NCBI RefSeq assembly: GCF_026163685.1
Contig: NZ_JAOXSR010000007.1
Coordinates: 169,424 to 233,423, forward strand
DNA from: Oerskovia flava
GTDB taxonomy: Bacteria > Actinomycetota > Actinomycetes > Actinomycetales > Cellulomonadaceae
Direction: 5' to 3'
Length of the DNA stretch: 64,000 bases
This document shows positions 40,019 to 50,941 of this stretch, piece by piece (the stretch's first letter is position 1; the number at the start of each line of letters is the position of its first letter). The notes under the pieces were generated by a model. That model was given only the letters and a program-made list of their open reading frames with translations, made no database searches and had not been told where the DNA came from. The position numbers were made by a program, and so were the translations under genes.

Positions 40019-41674
40019 GTGAGCAACCCCACTCCCAGCACCGCCAGCACTGCCAGCACCGGCGAGATCACCGCCGACGTCCTCGTCGTCGGAGCCGGGC
40101 TGGGCGGCGTCGCCGCGGCGCTCGCGGCGGCCGAGCGGGGGGCGCGCGTCGTCCTCACCGAGGAGTTCCCGTGGATCGGTGGCCAGCTCACGTCGCAGGC
40201 CGTCCCGCCCGACGAGCACCCGTGGGTCGAGAGCTTCGGTGTGACCGCGAGCTACCGGCGGCTGCGCGACGGCATCCGGGACACCTACCGTCGCTCGTAC
40301 CCGCTGACGGACGCCGCGCGCGGGTGGGCCGGGCTCAACCCCGGCGCGGGCTGGGTGTCGAAGCTGTGCCACGAGCCGCGGGTCGCGGTCGGTGTGCTCG
40401 AGGAGATGCTCGCCCCGTGGCGGTCCGCCGGCCGGATCTCGCTCCTGGAGCGGGTGCGTCCGACGTCGGCCACCACGGACGGCGACCGGGTCACCTCGGT
40501 GACGCTCACCTCGCTGCTCGACGGCGCACGGACGCGCGTGATCGCCGGGTACGTCGTCGACGCGACCGAGACCGGTGAGCTCCTGCCGCTGACGGGGACG
40601 GAGTACGTCACCGGGTTCGAGTCGTCGGCCGAGACGGGGGAGCCCAGCGCACCGGACGAGGCGCAGCCGGGCAACGTGCAGGCCCTGAGCGTGTGCTTCG
40701 CGGTCGAGCACGTCGACGGCGACCGGACGATCGACCGGCCGGAGCGCTACGACTTCTGGCGCTCCTACCGCCCGGCGGCATGGAACGGCGCGCCGATGCT
40801 CTCGTGGCAGGCGCCGAACCCGCGCACGCTCGCGATGGACGTGCGCACCTTCACGCCGAACCCGGGGGACGACCCGCTGGCGGTCGACGCGGACCAGTCG
40901 AAGAACCCCGGCGACGGCAACCTGTGGACGTTCCGCCGGATCGCCGCCCGCGACCTCTTCGCGCCGGGGCACTACGCGAGCGACCTGTGCCTGGTGAACT
41001 GGCCGAGCATCGACTACTTCCTCGACCCGGTGCTCGACGTGCCCCAGGACGTCGTCGACGCCCGGGTCGCGGACGCCCGGCAGCTCAGCCTGTCGATGCT
41101 GTACTGGATGCAGACCGAGGCGCCCCGGCCTGACGGCGGCACCGGTTATCCCGGTCTGCGGCTGCGCCCCGATGTCATGGGCAGCGCCGACGGCCTGGCC
41201 CAGGCGCCGTACCACCGCGAGTCCCGCCGGCTGCGCGCGCTGACGACCGTCACCGAGAACGACGTCTCGTACGCGGTGCGGGGCGACCGCGGCGCGACGC
41301 GGTACGACGACAGCGTGGGTGTGGGGATGTACCGCATCGACCTGCACCCGTCGACCGGCGGCGACACGTACATCGACGTCGCGTCGACCCCGTTCGAGAT
41401 CCCGCTGGGTGCGCTGATCCCGCAGCGGGTGACGAACCTGCTCGCGGCGAACAAGAACATCGGCACGACCCACGTCACGAACGGCTGCTACCGCCTGCAC
41501 CCCGTCGAGTGGAACATCGGCGAGGCCGCCGGTCACCTCGCGGCGTTCTGCACGGACCGTGGCCTGCGACCGCACGAGGTGCAGTCCAAGGCCGACCTGC
41601 TCGCCGAGCTGCAGGCCGAGCTCACCGCCGCGGGCGTCGAGCTGCGCTGGCCGGCCGGCGCCCACCCCTACTGA
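40019..41674 (+). CDS. FAD-dependent oxidoreductase (FAD_oxidored / PF12831-like)
   Basis: 551 residues. Dinucleotide-binding fold at the N-terminus: ADVLVVGAGLGGVAAALAAAERGARVVLTEEFPWIGGQL (GxGxxG and the acidic end of strand 2). GYVVDATETGELLPL is the second FAD-contact motif typical of this group, and TNLLAANKNIGTTHVTNGCYRLHPVEWNIGEAAGHLAAFC the C-terminal FAD motif. No signal peptide, hence cytosolic. The group is often seen near glycan-degradation genes and is loosely called xanthan lyase-like. In this locus a role in oxidising an imported sugar is plausible, but neither substrate nor electron acceptor can be read. GTG start at 40019. Confidence 0.85.
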   Translation: MSNPTPSTASTASTGEITADVLVVGAGLGGVAAALAAAERGARVVLTEEFPWIGGQLTSQAVPPDEHPWVESFGVTASYRRLRDGIRDTYRRSYPLTDAARGWAGLNPGAGWVSKLCHEPRVAVGVLEEMLAPWRSAGRISLLERVRPTSATTDGDRVTSVTLTSLLDGARTRVIAGYVVDATETGELLPLTGTEYVTGFESSAETGEPSAPDEAQPGNVQALSVCFAVEHVDGDRTIDRPERYDFWRSYRPAAWNGAPMLSWQAPNPRTLAMDVRTFTPNPGDDPLAVDADQSKNPGDGNLWTFRRIAARDLFAPGHYASDLCLVNWPSIDYFLDPVLDVPQDVVDARVADARQLSLSMLYWMQTEAPRPDGGTGYPGLRLRPDVMGSADGLAQAPYHRESRRLRALTTVTENDVSYAVRGDRGATRYDDSVGVGMYRIDLHPSTGGDTYIDVASTPFEIPLGALIPQRVTNLLAANKNIGTTHVTNGCYRLHPVEWNIGEAAGHLAAFCTDRGLRPHEVQSKADLLAELQAELTAAGVELRWPAGAHPY

Positions 41675-41722
41675 CGTGCCCCACCCCACCTCACCTGTCC
41701 GTCTCAGTCCGAAGGAGCACTG

Positions 41723-43036
41723 ATGTCCCTCCACACCCCTCGCCGGTCCCCGGTCCTCGTCACCGGGGCCGCCGCCGTCCTGTCCTTGTCCCTGGCCGCG
41801 TGCGGCACCGGCTCCGACACCCCGGCCGGTGAGCCCGAGACCCCCGACGACCCGGTCGAGCTGCGGATGACCGTCTGGACCGCGGACGAGACCCAGCTCG
41901 CCCAGTTCCAGGAGATCGCCGACGCGTACGTCGAGGCGAACCCCGAGCTCGTCTCGGGCGTGACGTTCGAGACCGTCCCGTTCGAGGACTACACGACGTC
42001 GCTGACGACCCAGCTCGCGGGCGGCAACGCCCCGGACCTCGGCTGGATCCTCGAGTCCTACGCCCCGGAGTTCGTCTCCAGCGGGGCGCTCGTCGACCTC
42101 GCCCCCACGCTCCAGGCCACCGAGGAGTACGCGTACGACGACCTGCTCGACAGCTCGCTCGCCCTGTGGGGCGAGGACGACGCGCTCTTCGCGTACCCGT
42201 TCTCCAACAGCCCGTTCGCGGTCTTCGTCAACACCGACCAGGTCGCCGCCGCCGGTGCTGCGGACCCGGCGGAGCTCGTGGCGTCCGGGGAGTGGACGTA
42301 CGACGAGGCGCGGGACGTCGCCACGGCGGCCGCCGCCGAGTCCGGCGGGCAGGGCCTGGTGGTCCGCGACTTCGAGTACCAGGTCTGGGAGAACCTCTCG
42401 ACGGTCTGGGAGGGGTGGGGCGCCGCGCCGTGGAGCGAGGACGGCACGCAGTGCACCTTCACCGACCCGGAGATGGTCGAGGCGCTGACGTGGATCCACG
42501 ACGCCACGTTCGTCGACGGCGCGATGCCCGGCCCCGGGACCACGGCCGACTTCTTCGCGGGCGACGCGGCCATGACCATCACCCAGATCAGCCGCGCGTC
42601 GTCGCTCGACGGGTCGTTCGCGTGGGACGTCGTCCCGCTCCCGGCCGGGCCCGCGGGCCAGCAGAACGTCATCGGGCAGGCGGGCATCGGGGTCTTCGCG
42701 AACGCCGACACCCCGCAGATCGCGGCGGACTTCCTCGCCTGGTTCACCAACCCGGAGAACGCCGAGACGCTCGCGGCGTACTTCCCGCCGCCGCGCGAGT
42801 CCCTCCTGACGTCGGCGACGCTCGCGGCCGCGAACCCGCTGCTCAGCGAGGAGCAGCTGCAGGCCGTCGTCGTCGAGGGCGTCCAGGGCGCCGTGACGAA
42901 GCCCGCGCACCAGAACTTCGCCCGGCTCCAGGACACCGTCCGCGCCGAGCTGGACGCGCTGTGGACCGCCGACGCCGACGTCGAGGCGGTGCTCGGCGAC
43001 GTCTGCGGGGCGATCGATCCGCTCCTGGCGGACTGA
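41723..43036 (+). CDS. Sugar ABC transporter solute-binding lipoprotein
   Basis: Extracellular receptor of a CUT1-type carbohydrate importer. 437 residues: signal peptide with lipobox SLAAC (Cys27), a short linker, then a family 1 binding protein with LRMTVWTADETQLAQFQEIADAYVEANP, TTQLAGGNAPDLGWILESYAPEF, LFAYPFSNSPFAVFVNTDQV and the hinge AAMTITQISR. AAGGAGC lies 6 nt before the ATG. Followed at 2 bp by the permease. No ATPase gene is present; as in many actinobacteria a shared MsiK-type ATPase elsewhere probably energises it. Confidence 0.94.
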   Translation: MSLHTPRRSPVLVTGAAAVLSLSLAACGTGSDTPAGEPETPDDPVELRMTVWTADETQLAQFQEIADAYVEANPELVSGVTFETVPFEDYTTSLTTQLAGGNAPDLGWILESYAPEFVSSGALVDLAPTLQATEEYAYDDLLDSSLALWGEDDALFAYPFSNSPFAVFVNTDQVAAAGAADPAELVASGEWTYDEARDVATAAAAESGGQGLVVRDFEYQVWENLSTVWEGWGAAPWSEDGTQCTFTDPEMVEALTWIHDATFVDGAMPGPGTTADFFAGDAAMTITQISRASSLDGSFAWDVVPLPAGPAGQQNVIGQAGIGVFANADTPQIAADFLAWFTNPENAETLAAYFPPPRESLLTSATLAAANPLLSEEQLQAVVVEGVQGAVTKPAHQNFARLQDTVRAELDALWTADADVEAVLGDVCGAIDPLLAD

Positions 43037-43038
43037 CC

Positions 43039-43989
43039 GTGGTCACCAGCGCCTCCGCGGTCGCCGTCGCCGCCGCGGAGCAGACGGGACGGCGACGGCG
43101 TCCCCGACGCTCTGCGGCGACGCGGCGCGACTGGCTCGTCGGGTACACCATGGTGGCGCCGCAGGTCCTCGGCGCCCTCGCCTTCGTCGTCGCCCCGCTC
43201 GTCGCGGTCTTCTGGTACTCGCTGCACGAGTGGAACGTCCTCGCGAACACGTTCACGTTCGCCGGCGCCGACAACTACGAGCGGATGCTCGCCGACCCCG
43301 GGCTGCGCGACTCCCTCGTCGCCAGCCTGTGGTTCTCCGTCGGGCTCGTCGCGCTCAACATCTCCCTCGCGCTGGTCCTCGCGGTCCTGCTCAACCAGAA
43401 GCTGCCCGGGACGACGACGTTCCGCACGTTCTTCTTCTCGCCGGTGGTCGTGTCCCTGGTCGCGTGGACGATCGTCTGGAGCTTCCTCCTGCAGGCGGAC
43501 GGCGGGATCAACGGGTTCCTCGCGACGGTCGGGATCGACGGGCCGAACTGGTTGCGCGGGGAGGCCACCGCGATGCTCTCGGTGATCGTCGTGCAGGTCT
43601 TCAAGAACGTCGGACTCAACATGATCCTGTTCCTCGCGGCGCTGCAGGCGGTCCCCGTGGAGATCCAGGAGGCCGCCCGCATCGACGGCGCGTCGGCGTG
43701 GCGCCGGTTCCGCTCGATGACGCTGCCGCTCATCAGCCCGACGATCCTGCTCGTGTCGATCCTCACGATCGTGGGCTCGCTCGAGGTCTTCGCGCAGATC
43801 GCGGTCCTCACGGGGGGTGGGCCGGGGAACTCGACCACCGTCCTCGTCTACTACCTCTACCAGCAGGCGTTCCGGTTCAACGACTTCGGCTACGCGAGCT
43901 CGATCTCCGTCCTGCTGTTCGTCATCGTCCTCGTCCTGACACTGGTCCAGTGGCAGACGCGCAAGAGATGGGTCTTCCATGAAGTCTGA
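43039..43989 (+). CDS. Sugar ABC transporter permease (MalF type)
   Basis: 316 residues, six predicted membrane helices. The EAA loop that docks the ATPase reads EIQEAARIDGASAWRRFRSMTLPLISP, the CUT1 form. The N-terminus is Arg-rich (RRRRPRRSAATRRDW) and cytosolic. GTG 43039 lies 2 bp after the receptor's stop; upstream reading in the same frame is antisense-like. Overlaps the next permease by 11 bp (43979-43989). Confidence 0.94.
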   Translation: MVTSASAVAVAAAEQTGRRRRPRRSAATRRDWLVGYTMVAPQVLGALAFVVAPLVAVFWYSLHEWNVLANTFTFAGADNYERMLADPGLRDSLVASLWFSVGLVALNISLALVLAVLLNQKLPGTTTFRTFFFSPVVVSLVAWTIVWSFLLQADGGINGFLATVGIDGPNWLRGEATAMLSVIVVQVFKNVGLNMILFLAALQAVPVEIQEAARIDGASAWRRFRSMTLPLISPTILLVSILTIVGSLEVFAQIAVLTGGGPGNSTTVLVYYLYQQAFRFNDFGYASSISVLLFVIVLVLTLVQWQTRKRWVFHEV

Positions 43990-44941
43990 CGTGATGAGCG
44001 CCCCCACCCCCGCCCCCCGGCAGGACGGCGTGCGGGCAGGAGCGGCGGGCGGGCGACGGCCGGACCGGCAGGTTGACGCGCGGGCACGCGCCGACTCCTC
44101 CGCGCGGCTCCGACGCCGCTGGGGCCGTGCGGGGCTGGTCGCGCTCCTGGTCGTCCTGAGCATCCCGTTCGTCTTCCCGACGTGGTGGATGGTGACCTCG
44201 AGCCTCAAGCCGATGAGCGAGATCCTGCGGTCGGTGCCGACCCTGTGGCCCCAGGACCCGTCGTTCGCCGCCTACGGCGAGGTCTTCGACCTGCAACCCT
44301 TCGCCCAGCAGTACTGGAACAGCCTCTACGTCGCGGTGCTGGTCACCGCCGGGACCATCCTGGTGTCGGCGCTCGCCGGCTACGCGTTCGCGCGCATCCG
44401 GTTCCCCGGGGCGAACGCGCTGTTCGTCCTCGTCCTCGTGGGCCTGCTCGTCCCGTCCGAGGTGACGATCGTGCCGCTGTTCCGCATGGTCAACTCGCTC
44501 GGGCTCATCGACACCCACTGGCCGCTCGTCGTCATCCCGATCTTCGGCGCACCGAGCGTGCTCGCGACGTTCATCATGCGGCAGTTCTTCCTCGGCCTGC
44601 CGGGCGAGCTCGAGGAGGCCGGGCGCATGGACGGGCTGGGGCGCTGGGGGATCTTCTGGCGGATCGCGTTCCCGCTCGCCCGGCCCGCGATCGCGGCCGT
44701 CGCGATCTTCACCTTCCTCAAGTCCTGGAACCTCTACCTCGAACCGATCGTCTACCTGTCCAGCCGGGAGAACTTCACGCTCCCGCAGGCGCTCACGCAG
44801 TACGTCGACGCGTACGGCGGACCCATGTGGAACGTCCAGCTCGCCGCGACCACGCTCACGGTCCTGCCCGTGCTCGCGGTGTTCCTCGTGGCCCAGCGAC
44901 AGTTCGTCCAGGGCCTCGCGCACTCCGGGCTCAAGGGCTGA
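43979..44941 (+). CDS. Sugar ABC transporter permease (MalG type)
   Basis: 320 residues with an Arg/Ala-rich N-terminal cytosolic stretch (~50 residues), six membrane helices and the EAA loop ELEEAGRMDGLGRWGIFWRIAFPLARP. The FPTWWMVTSSLKPMSEIL opening after TM1 is typical of MalG-like CUT1 partners. Last gene of the sugar island; the ABC-F gene begins 42 bp later with its own -10 element. Confidence 0.94.
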   Translation: MKSDVMSAPTPAPRQDGVRAGAAGGRRPDRQVDARARADSSARLRRRWGRAGLVALLVVLSIPFVFPTWWMVTSSLKPMSEILRSVPTLWPQDPSFAAYGEVFDLQPFAQQYWNSLYVAVLVTAGTILVSALAGYAFARIRFPGANALFVLVLVGLLVPSEVTIVPLFRMVNSLGLIDTHWPLVVIPIFGAPSVLATFIMRQFFLGLPGELEEAGRMDGLGRWGIFWRIAFPLARPAIAAVAIFTFLKSWNLYLEPIVYLSSRENFTLPQALTQYVDAYGGPMWNVQLAATTLTVLPVLAVFLVAQRQFVQGLAHSGLKG

Positions 44942-44971
44942 CGGCGCGACCGACGAGCGGTCCGGGGCGAC

Positions 44972-44977
44972 TACCCT
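44972..44977 (+). promoter_or_regulatory. -10 element TACCCT of ABC-F gene (leaderless)
   Basis: TACCCT ends 6 nt before GTG 44984, so transcription should start at or near the start codon. The clearest of about ten such cases in the window. Confidence 0.6.
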
Positions 44978-44983
44978 CGTACG

Positions 44984-46831
<1,848 letters not shown>

Positions 46832-46942
46832 GGAGCTCGCGCGGCACGTCCGCCAGGTTCACGCGGCTCGTAGAGTGGTGGGAGGCGAGGCGCCGCGGAC
46901 ACATGCCCGGTGCGAGGTTCTCGACGACGAGGAGTCGACGTG

Positions 46943-47536
46943 ATGAGGCGAGGCCGAGGGACGTTGACCGTCGCCACAGCGGCGGTGCTGCTGCTGGCCG
47001 GTTGTGCGAGCGCCGAGGACCCGCGACCTGCGGACGACGTGGTCACCGCCGAGCAGGACGTCGCCGAGCCGGAGACCCCAGAGCCGGACGCCGAGCCGGA
47101 CGCCGAGCCGGACGCCGAGCCGGCAGGGTCGGCGGACTCGGCGCTCACGTTCACCGCGGAGACGCTCGACGGCGAGGACTTCGCCGCGTCGGACCTGACC
47201 GGCAGGCCGGTCGTGTTCTGGTTCTGGGCGCCGTGGTGCCCGACGTGCGTCTCCCAGTCCCCGCAGGTGCTCGACCTGGCCGAGGAGTACGGCGACGCGG
47301 TGAGCGTCGTCGGTGTCGCGGGCCTGGACGGGCTCGCGGCGATGGGGGACTTCGTCGAGATGACCGGCACCGGGAGCCTCACCCACCTGAACGACGAGAA
47401 GGGTGTGGTGTGGCGGCACTTCGGGATCACCGCGCAGAGCACGTTCGCCGTCGTCGACGCGGACGGCGTCGTCACCGACTCCGGCTACCTGGAGCCTGAG
47501 GAGCTGTCCGACCGGCTAGCCGACCTGGTCGGCTGA
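46943..47536 (+). CDS. TlpA-like thiol-disulfide redox lipoprotein
   Basis: 197 residues. Signal peptide with lipobox LLLAGC (Cys21), an acidic spacer containing EPDA repeated in tandem (~58-72), then a thioredoxin fold with active-site WCPTC (Cys99/Cys102) in VVFWFWAPWCPTCVSQSP and the cis-Pro region replaced by FGITAQSTFAVVDADG. Works outside the membrane to reduce disulfides, for example in cytochrome c or exported proteins. ATG 46943 has GGAG 8 nt upstream. The gene ends 3 bp before the CcdA-like gene, its expected electron supplier. Confidence 0.9.
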   Translation: MRRGRGTLTVATAAVLLLAGCASAEDPRPADDVVTAEQDVAEPETPEPDAEPDAEPDAEPAGSADSALTFTAETLDGEDFAASDLTGRPVVFWFWAPWCPTCVSQSPQVLDLAEEYGDAVSVVGVAGLDGLAAMGDFVEMTGTGSLTHLNDEKGVVWRHFGITAQSTFAVVDADGVVTDSGYLEPEELSDRLADLVG

Positions 47537-47539
47537 GAC

Positions 47540-48424
47540 GTGGACGGGTTGCCGCTGGGGCTGGCGCTGGTGGCCGGGATGGTCGCCGTGGTGAACCCGT
47601 GCGGCTTCGCGCTGCTCCCGGCCTACGCGACGATGCTGGTGATGGGCAAGGACTCGCCGAGCCGGGCGGTCGCGGTCCGGCGAGCGCTCGCCTTCGCCCT
47701 GGCGATGACCGCCGGGTTCGTCGCGGTGTTCGGGCTGTTCGGGCTGCTGCTCACTCTTGTCTCCGGCGTCGGCGCGGTCCAGCGGTACCTCCCCTGGTTC
47801 ACGGTGGTCCTCGGTGTGCTGCTGGTCGGGCTGGGGGTGTGGCTGCTGGCCGGGCGGGAGCTTCCCGGTCTGCGGATCGCCGGTGTCACGAGGCCGACGC
47901 TGACCCGGTCGGCGTCGTCCATGGCCCTGTTCGGTGTCGCCTACGCCACCGCGTCGCTCAGCTGCACCGTCGCGCCGTTCCTGGCCACGGTGGTGGCGAG
48001 CTTCCGGGCGGAGTCGGTCGCCGGTGGTCTCGCCGTGTTCGGCGCGTACGCGCTGGGCATGGGGCTGGTGATCGTCGCCGTCTCTCTGGCGGTGGCGCTC
48101 GCCCAGACGGCGGTGGTGACGTGGCTGCGGCAGGTCGGCCGGATCGTGCCCCGGCTGGGCGGTGGTCTGCTGGTCGTCGCCGGCGTGTACGTCGCGTACT
48201 ACGGCTGGTACGAGATCCGGGTGCTGCGCGGCGGCGCGCCGGACGACCCGGTCATCGGGGCGGCGGAGGGCACCCAGCGCTGGCTGGCGGGCGGTGTGGA
48301 CCGGCTCGGCGCCGGCGGCATGGCGGCGGTCGTCGCCGCGCTGCTGGTGCTCAGCGTCCTGCTGACCTGGTGGCTGCGCCGTCGGCACCGGGTCGCCGCG
48401 CCGGACGACCGACCCGGCACCTGA
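47540..48424 (+). CDS. CcdA/DsbD-type membrane electron carrier
   Basis: Carries reducing power from cytosolic thioredoxin across the membrane to extracytoplasmic TlpA-like proteins. 294 residues, seven or so membrane helices. VAVVNPCGFALLPAY holds the first redox Cys with the family Pro, and ASLSCTVAPFLATV the second. The C-terminus ends in a basic tail (WWLRRRHRVAAPDD). GTG 47540 sits 3 bp after the TlpA-like stop, so the two are one operon and one pathway. Confidence 0.92.
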   Translation: MDGLPLGLALVAGMVAVVNPCGFALLPAYATMLVMGKDSPSRAVAVRRALAFALAMTAGFVAVFGLFGLLLTLVSGVGAVQRYLPWFTVVLGVLLVGLGVWLLAGRELPGLRIAGVTRPTLTRSASSMALFGVAYATASLSCTVAPFLATVVASFRAESVAGGLAVFGAYALGMGLVIVAVSLAVALAQTAVVTWLRQVGRIVPRLGGGLLVVAGVYVAYYGWYEIRVLRGGAPDDPVIGAAEGTQRWLAGGVDRLGAGGMAAVVAALLVLSVLLTWWLRRRHRVAAPDDRPGT

Positions 48425-48445
48425 CCCGGCGACCCGGCGACCGGC

Positions 48446-48928
48446 TCAGGTGCGCCGCACCCCGGTGCGGTTCTCGGGGTCGAGGCGTTCGAGGATCTTG
48501 CCCGCGATGGTGTCGAGCTGGCCGATCTCCTCGTCCGTGAGGGGGTCGACGACGTGCGTCCTGACGGTCTCGACGTGCCCGGGCGCCGTCGCGACGATCT
48601 TGTCCCAGCCGGCGTCGGTGAGGTGCGCGTTGGTGACGCGGCGGTCGTCGGCGGACGGGAGGCGTTCGACGAGGCCGCGCTCCTCGAGCCGCGCGACGAC
48701 GTGCGACAGCCGGGGGAGCGTGGCGTCGGTCTTGGCGGCGAGGCGCGTCATGCGCAGCGAGCGGTCGGGGGCCTCGGAGAGCATCGCGAGCACGTAGTAC
48801 TCGAAGTGGCTCAGGCCGGCGTCGCGCCGGAGCTGGGAGTCGAGCACGCCGGGGAGCAGCTCGACGACGGACACGAGGCGCTTCCACGCGTCGAGCTGGG
48901 TCTCGTCGAGCCAGCGAGGCTCGGTCAT
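48446..48928 (-). CDS. MarR family transcriptional regulator
   Basis: 160 residues, complete winged-helix fold: WLDETQLDAWKRLVSVVELLPGVLDSQL (dimer helix), LSHFEYYVLAMLSEAPDRSLRMTRLAAKTDATLPRLSHVVARLEERGLVERLPSADDRRVTNAHLTDAGWDKI with the DDRR wing, and a dimerising C-terminus. ATG 48928 is the sensible start. Adjacent to the MFS gene at 49023, transcribed from the same strand 94 bp downstream of it; possibly its regulator. Confidence 0.92.
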   Translation of the reverse strand: MTEPRWLDETQLDAWKRLVSVVELLPGVLDSQLRRDAGLSHFEYYVLAMLSEAPDRSLRMTRLAAKTDATLPRLSHVVARLEERGLVERLPSADDRRVTNAHLTDAGWDKIVATAPGHVETVRTHVVDPLTDEEIGQLDTIAGKILERLDPENRTGVRRT

Positions 48929-49022
48929 CCGTCTCTCCTCCTCCGGGTGGTCGCCGACCACGGGCGCGCCTCCCGGCACGGTCCTTGACACGACAACTGA
49001 TCCCACCACGGTACCGCTCGGT

Positions 49023-50336
49023 CTACCGACCGGACGCCGGTGCCCTGCCCGTCAGCACCGCGCCGATCACGGTCATGGCCCCCAGCGCGCCGAGCACGAC
49101 GGCGACCGGCGCGGTCCACGTGCCGGTCGCGGCCTGCAGCGCACCGGCAGCGGTCGGCGCGACGGCCGCGAGGCAGTAGCCCGTGGACTGGACCGTCGCG
49201 GACGCCTGCCGTGCCCGCCGGACGGTCGGGTAGTGCTGCGCGACGAGCGTGAAGATGACGACGAAGTTCGCGGCCTGCGCGATCCCCGCGGCCGAGGCCC
49301 AGACCGCCCAGAGGTTCGGGGCGAGCAGCAGGCCTGCGGGAAGCATGAGCCACAGCACGGCGATCCCGAGGAACGTCGTGCGCATCGACAGCCTGCGGGT
49401 GGCGAGCGGCACCGCGAGGCCGCCGACGATGGCGAAGCCCTGGAAGAGCGACGCCGCACCACCGGACGCGCTGCGGGGGATCGCGGCGAGGTCCTCGAGG
49501 ATCAGGGGCAGCCAGGCGGTGAGGGCGTAGAAGCTCGACGACTGCAGCGCGAACATCGCGCACAGCCACCATGTGAACGGCGTCCGCAGGACGTGGCGCT
49601 CGACCGCCGCGGCGGCGTCCGGCTCGGTCCCGGTGACACCCTCCGCCATGCTCTGCGCGAGCGGGTCGGGGGGCTCGGGCGAGCGGCCGTCGTCGGTCGC
49701 CGGGGCGCTCTCGGACGAGGCCGGGCGGGTCGGGCGAGGCTCTCGAGGGACCGCGCGCAACCACCACACGAGGGCGACGACGACCAGGGCACCCCACGAG
49801 GCGAGGCCCCAGCGCCAGCCCACGACGCCCGCCAGCGGCGCGGTGAGCGCCGTCGTCGCCACGGTGCCGACGTTGATCGCCGCCGTGTACAGGCCCGTGA
49901 CCGTCGAGACCTGCCCGGGGAAGTCCCGCTGGGCGATCATCGGGACGGCGAGGTTCGCCGTCGTGATGCCCAGCCCGATGAGCACCGTGCCCGCGAACGT
50001 CCCGCCGTAGCCCGGCCCGCCGATCGCGAGGTCGGCCGAGCGCAGCAGGGTTCCGGCCAGGACAAGCCCGAGCGCGACGGCGATCGCGGTCCGCAGGGAG
50101 GAGCGCCCGAGGATCCCGGCGACCGCCGGGGTGGTCAGCGCGAAGCAGAGCACCGGCAACCCCGTGAGCAGACCCGCCGTCGCCGGGGTCAGGTGCAGGT
50201 CCGCTGCGATGTCGGCGACGACCGGCGGGACCGCCGTGATCGGCGCGCGCAGGTTGACGGCGACGAGCAGGACGGCGACGAGCAGGACACCGTCGACACC
50301 ACCGCGGAACACGCCGGGGCGACGGGGCGGTGCCAT
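49023..50336 (-). CDS. MFS transporter, CynX/NimT family
   Basis: 437 residues, twelve helices. VNLRAPITAVPPVVADIAADLHLTPATAGLLTGLPVLCFA is the signature opening of the CynX/NimT (cyanate/nitroimidazole-type) subgroup of the major facilitator superfamily. A long acidic loop (~215-265) separates the halves and WLPLILEDL begins helix 7 as in relatives. Substrate unknown; exporter of small toxic compounds is the usual suggestion. MarR genes lie on both sides, hinting at inducible control. Confidence 0.9.
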   Translation of the reverse strand: MAPPRRPGVFRGGVDGVLLVAVLLVAVNLRAPITAVPPVVADIAADLHLTPATAGLLTGLPVLCFALTTPAVAGILGRSSLRTAIAVALGLVLAGTLLRSADLAIGGPGYGGTFAGTVLIGLGITTANLAVPMIAQRDFPGQVSTVTGLYTAAINVGTVATTALTAPLAGVVGWRWGLASWGALVVVALVWWLRAVPREPRPTRPASSESAPATDDGRSPEPPDPLAQSMAEGVTGTEPDAAAAVERHVLRTPFTWWLCAMFALQSSSFYALTAWLPLILEDLAAIPRSASGGAASLFQGFAIVGGLAVPLATRRLSMRTTFLGIAVLWLMLPAGLLLAPNLWAVWASAAGIAQAANFVVIFTLVAQHYPTVRRARQASATVQSTGYCLAAVAPTAAGALQAATGTWTAPVAVVLGALGAMTVIGAVLTGRAPASGR

Positions 50337-50411
50337 CCGGTGATCGAGCTCCTTGCCGGGCGAGGGAACTGAGACAGGTGAGAGCAGGGCAGGGGTCGGG
50401 AGAGGTCCGGC

Positions 50412-50924
50412 CTAGCCGTCGAACTGACCGACGACGGTCCGCAGGAGGTCGGCGAGCTGTGGTCGTTCCGCCGAGCCGAGCGCAGAGAGGATCGTGGCCT
50501 CGACCGCGAGCAGGTCGCTCATGGCGGCGTCGACCCGGGTGAGCCCTTCCGGGGTGAGCTCGACGAGCACCCCGCGACGGTCGTCGGGGGACCGGCGTCG
50601 GACGACCAGCCCTCGCGACTCGAGCCGGTCGATCCGGTTGGTCATGGTGCCGCTGGTCACGAGGGTCTGCGTGATGAGGGACCCGGGCGACAGGCGGTAC
50701 GGCTCACCCGCGCGGCGCAGCGCCGACAGGACGTCGAACTCCCACGTCTCCAGGTTGCGGGCCGCGAACGCGGCGCGGCGTGCGAGGTCCAGGTGCCGGG
50801 CGAGCCTGCTCACCCGGGAGAAGACGGTGAGCGGCTCGACGTCGAGGTCGGGCCGCTCCCGCCGCCAGGCAGCGACGATGCGATCGACCTCGTCGGGGTG
50901 CTCGTCGGAAGGCTCGGACTCCAT
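50412..50924 (-). CDS. MarR family transcriptional regulator
   Basis: 170 residues. MarR winged helix: LARRAAFAARNLETWEFDVLSALRRAGEPYRLSPGSLITQTLVTSGTMTNRIDRLESRGLVVRRRSPDDRRGVLVELTPEGLTRVD. The TSGTMTNRIDRLE recognition helix and DDRR wing are classical for actinobacterial MarR drug-efflux regulators. TACCCT (50932-50937, reverse) lies 7 nt before ATG 50924. A strong operator-like repeat sits just upstream. It is read toward the MFS gene 75 bp away and may share a transcript with it. Confidence 0.93.
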   Translation of the reverse strand: MESEPSDEHPDEVDRIVAAWRRERPDLDVEPLTVFSRVSRLARHLDLARRAAFAARNLETWEFDVLSALRRAGEPYRLSPGSLITQTLVTSGTMTNRIDRLESRGLVVRRRSPDDRRGVLVELTPEGLTRVDAAMSDLLAVEATILSALGSAERPQLADLLRTVVGQFDG

Positions 50925-50941
50925 GATCGCGAGGGTACTCG

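Noticed and set aside
35495..44941. Mobile element or prophage origin of the sugar island
   Set aside because: No integrase, transposase, tRNA junction or flanking repeat was visible; only the gene order suggests insertion.
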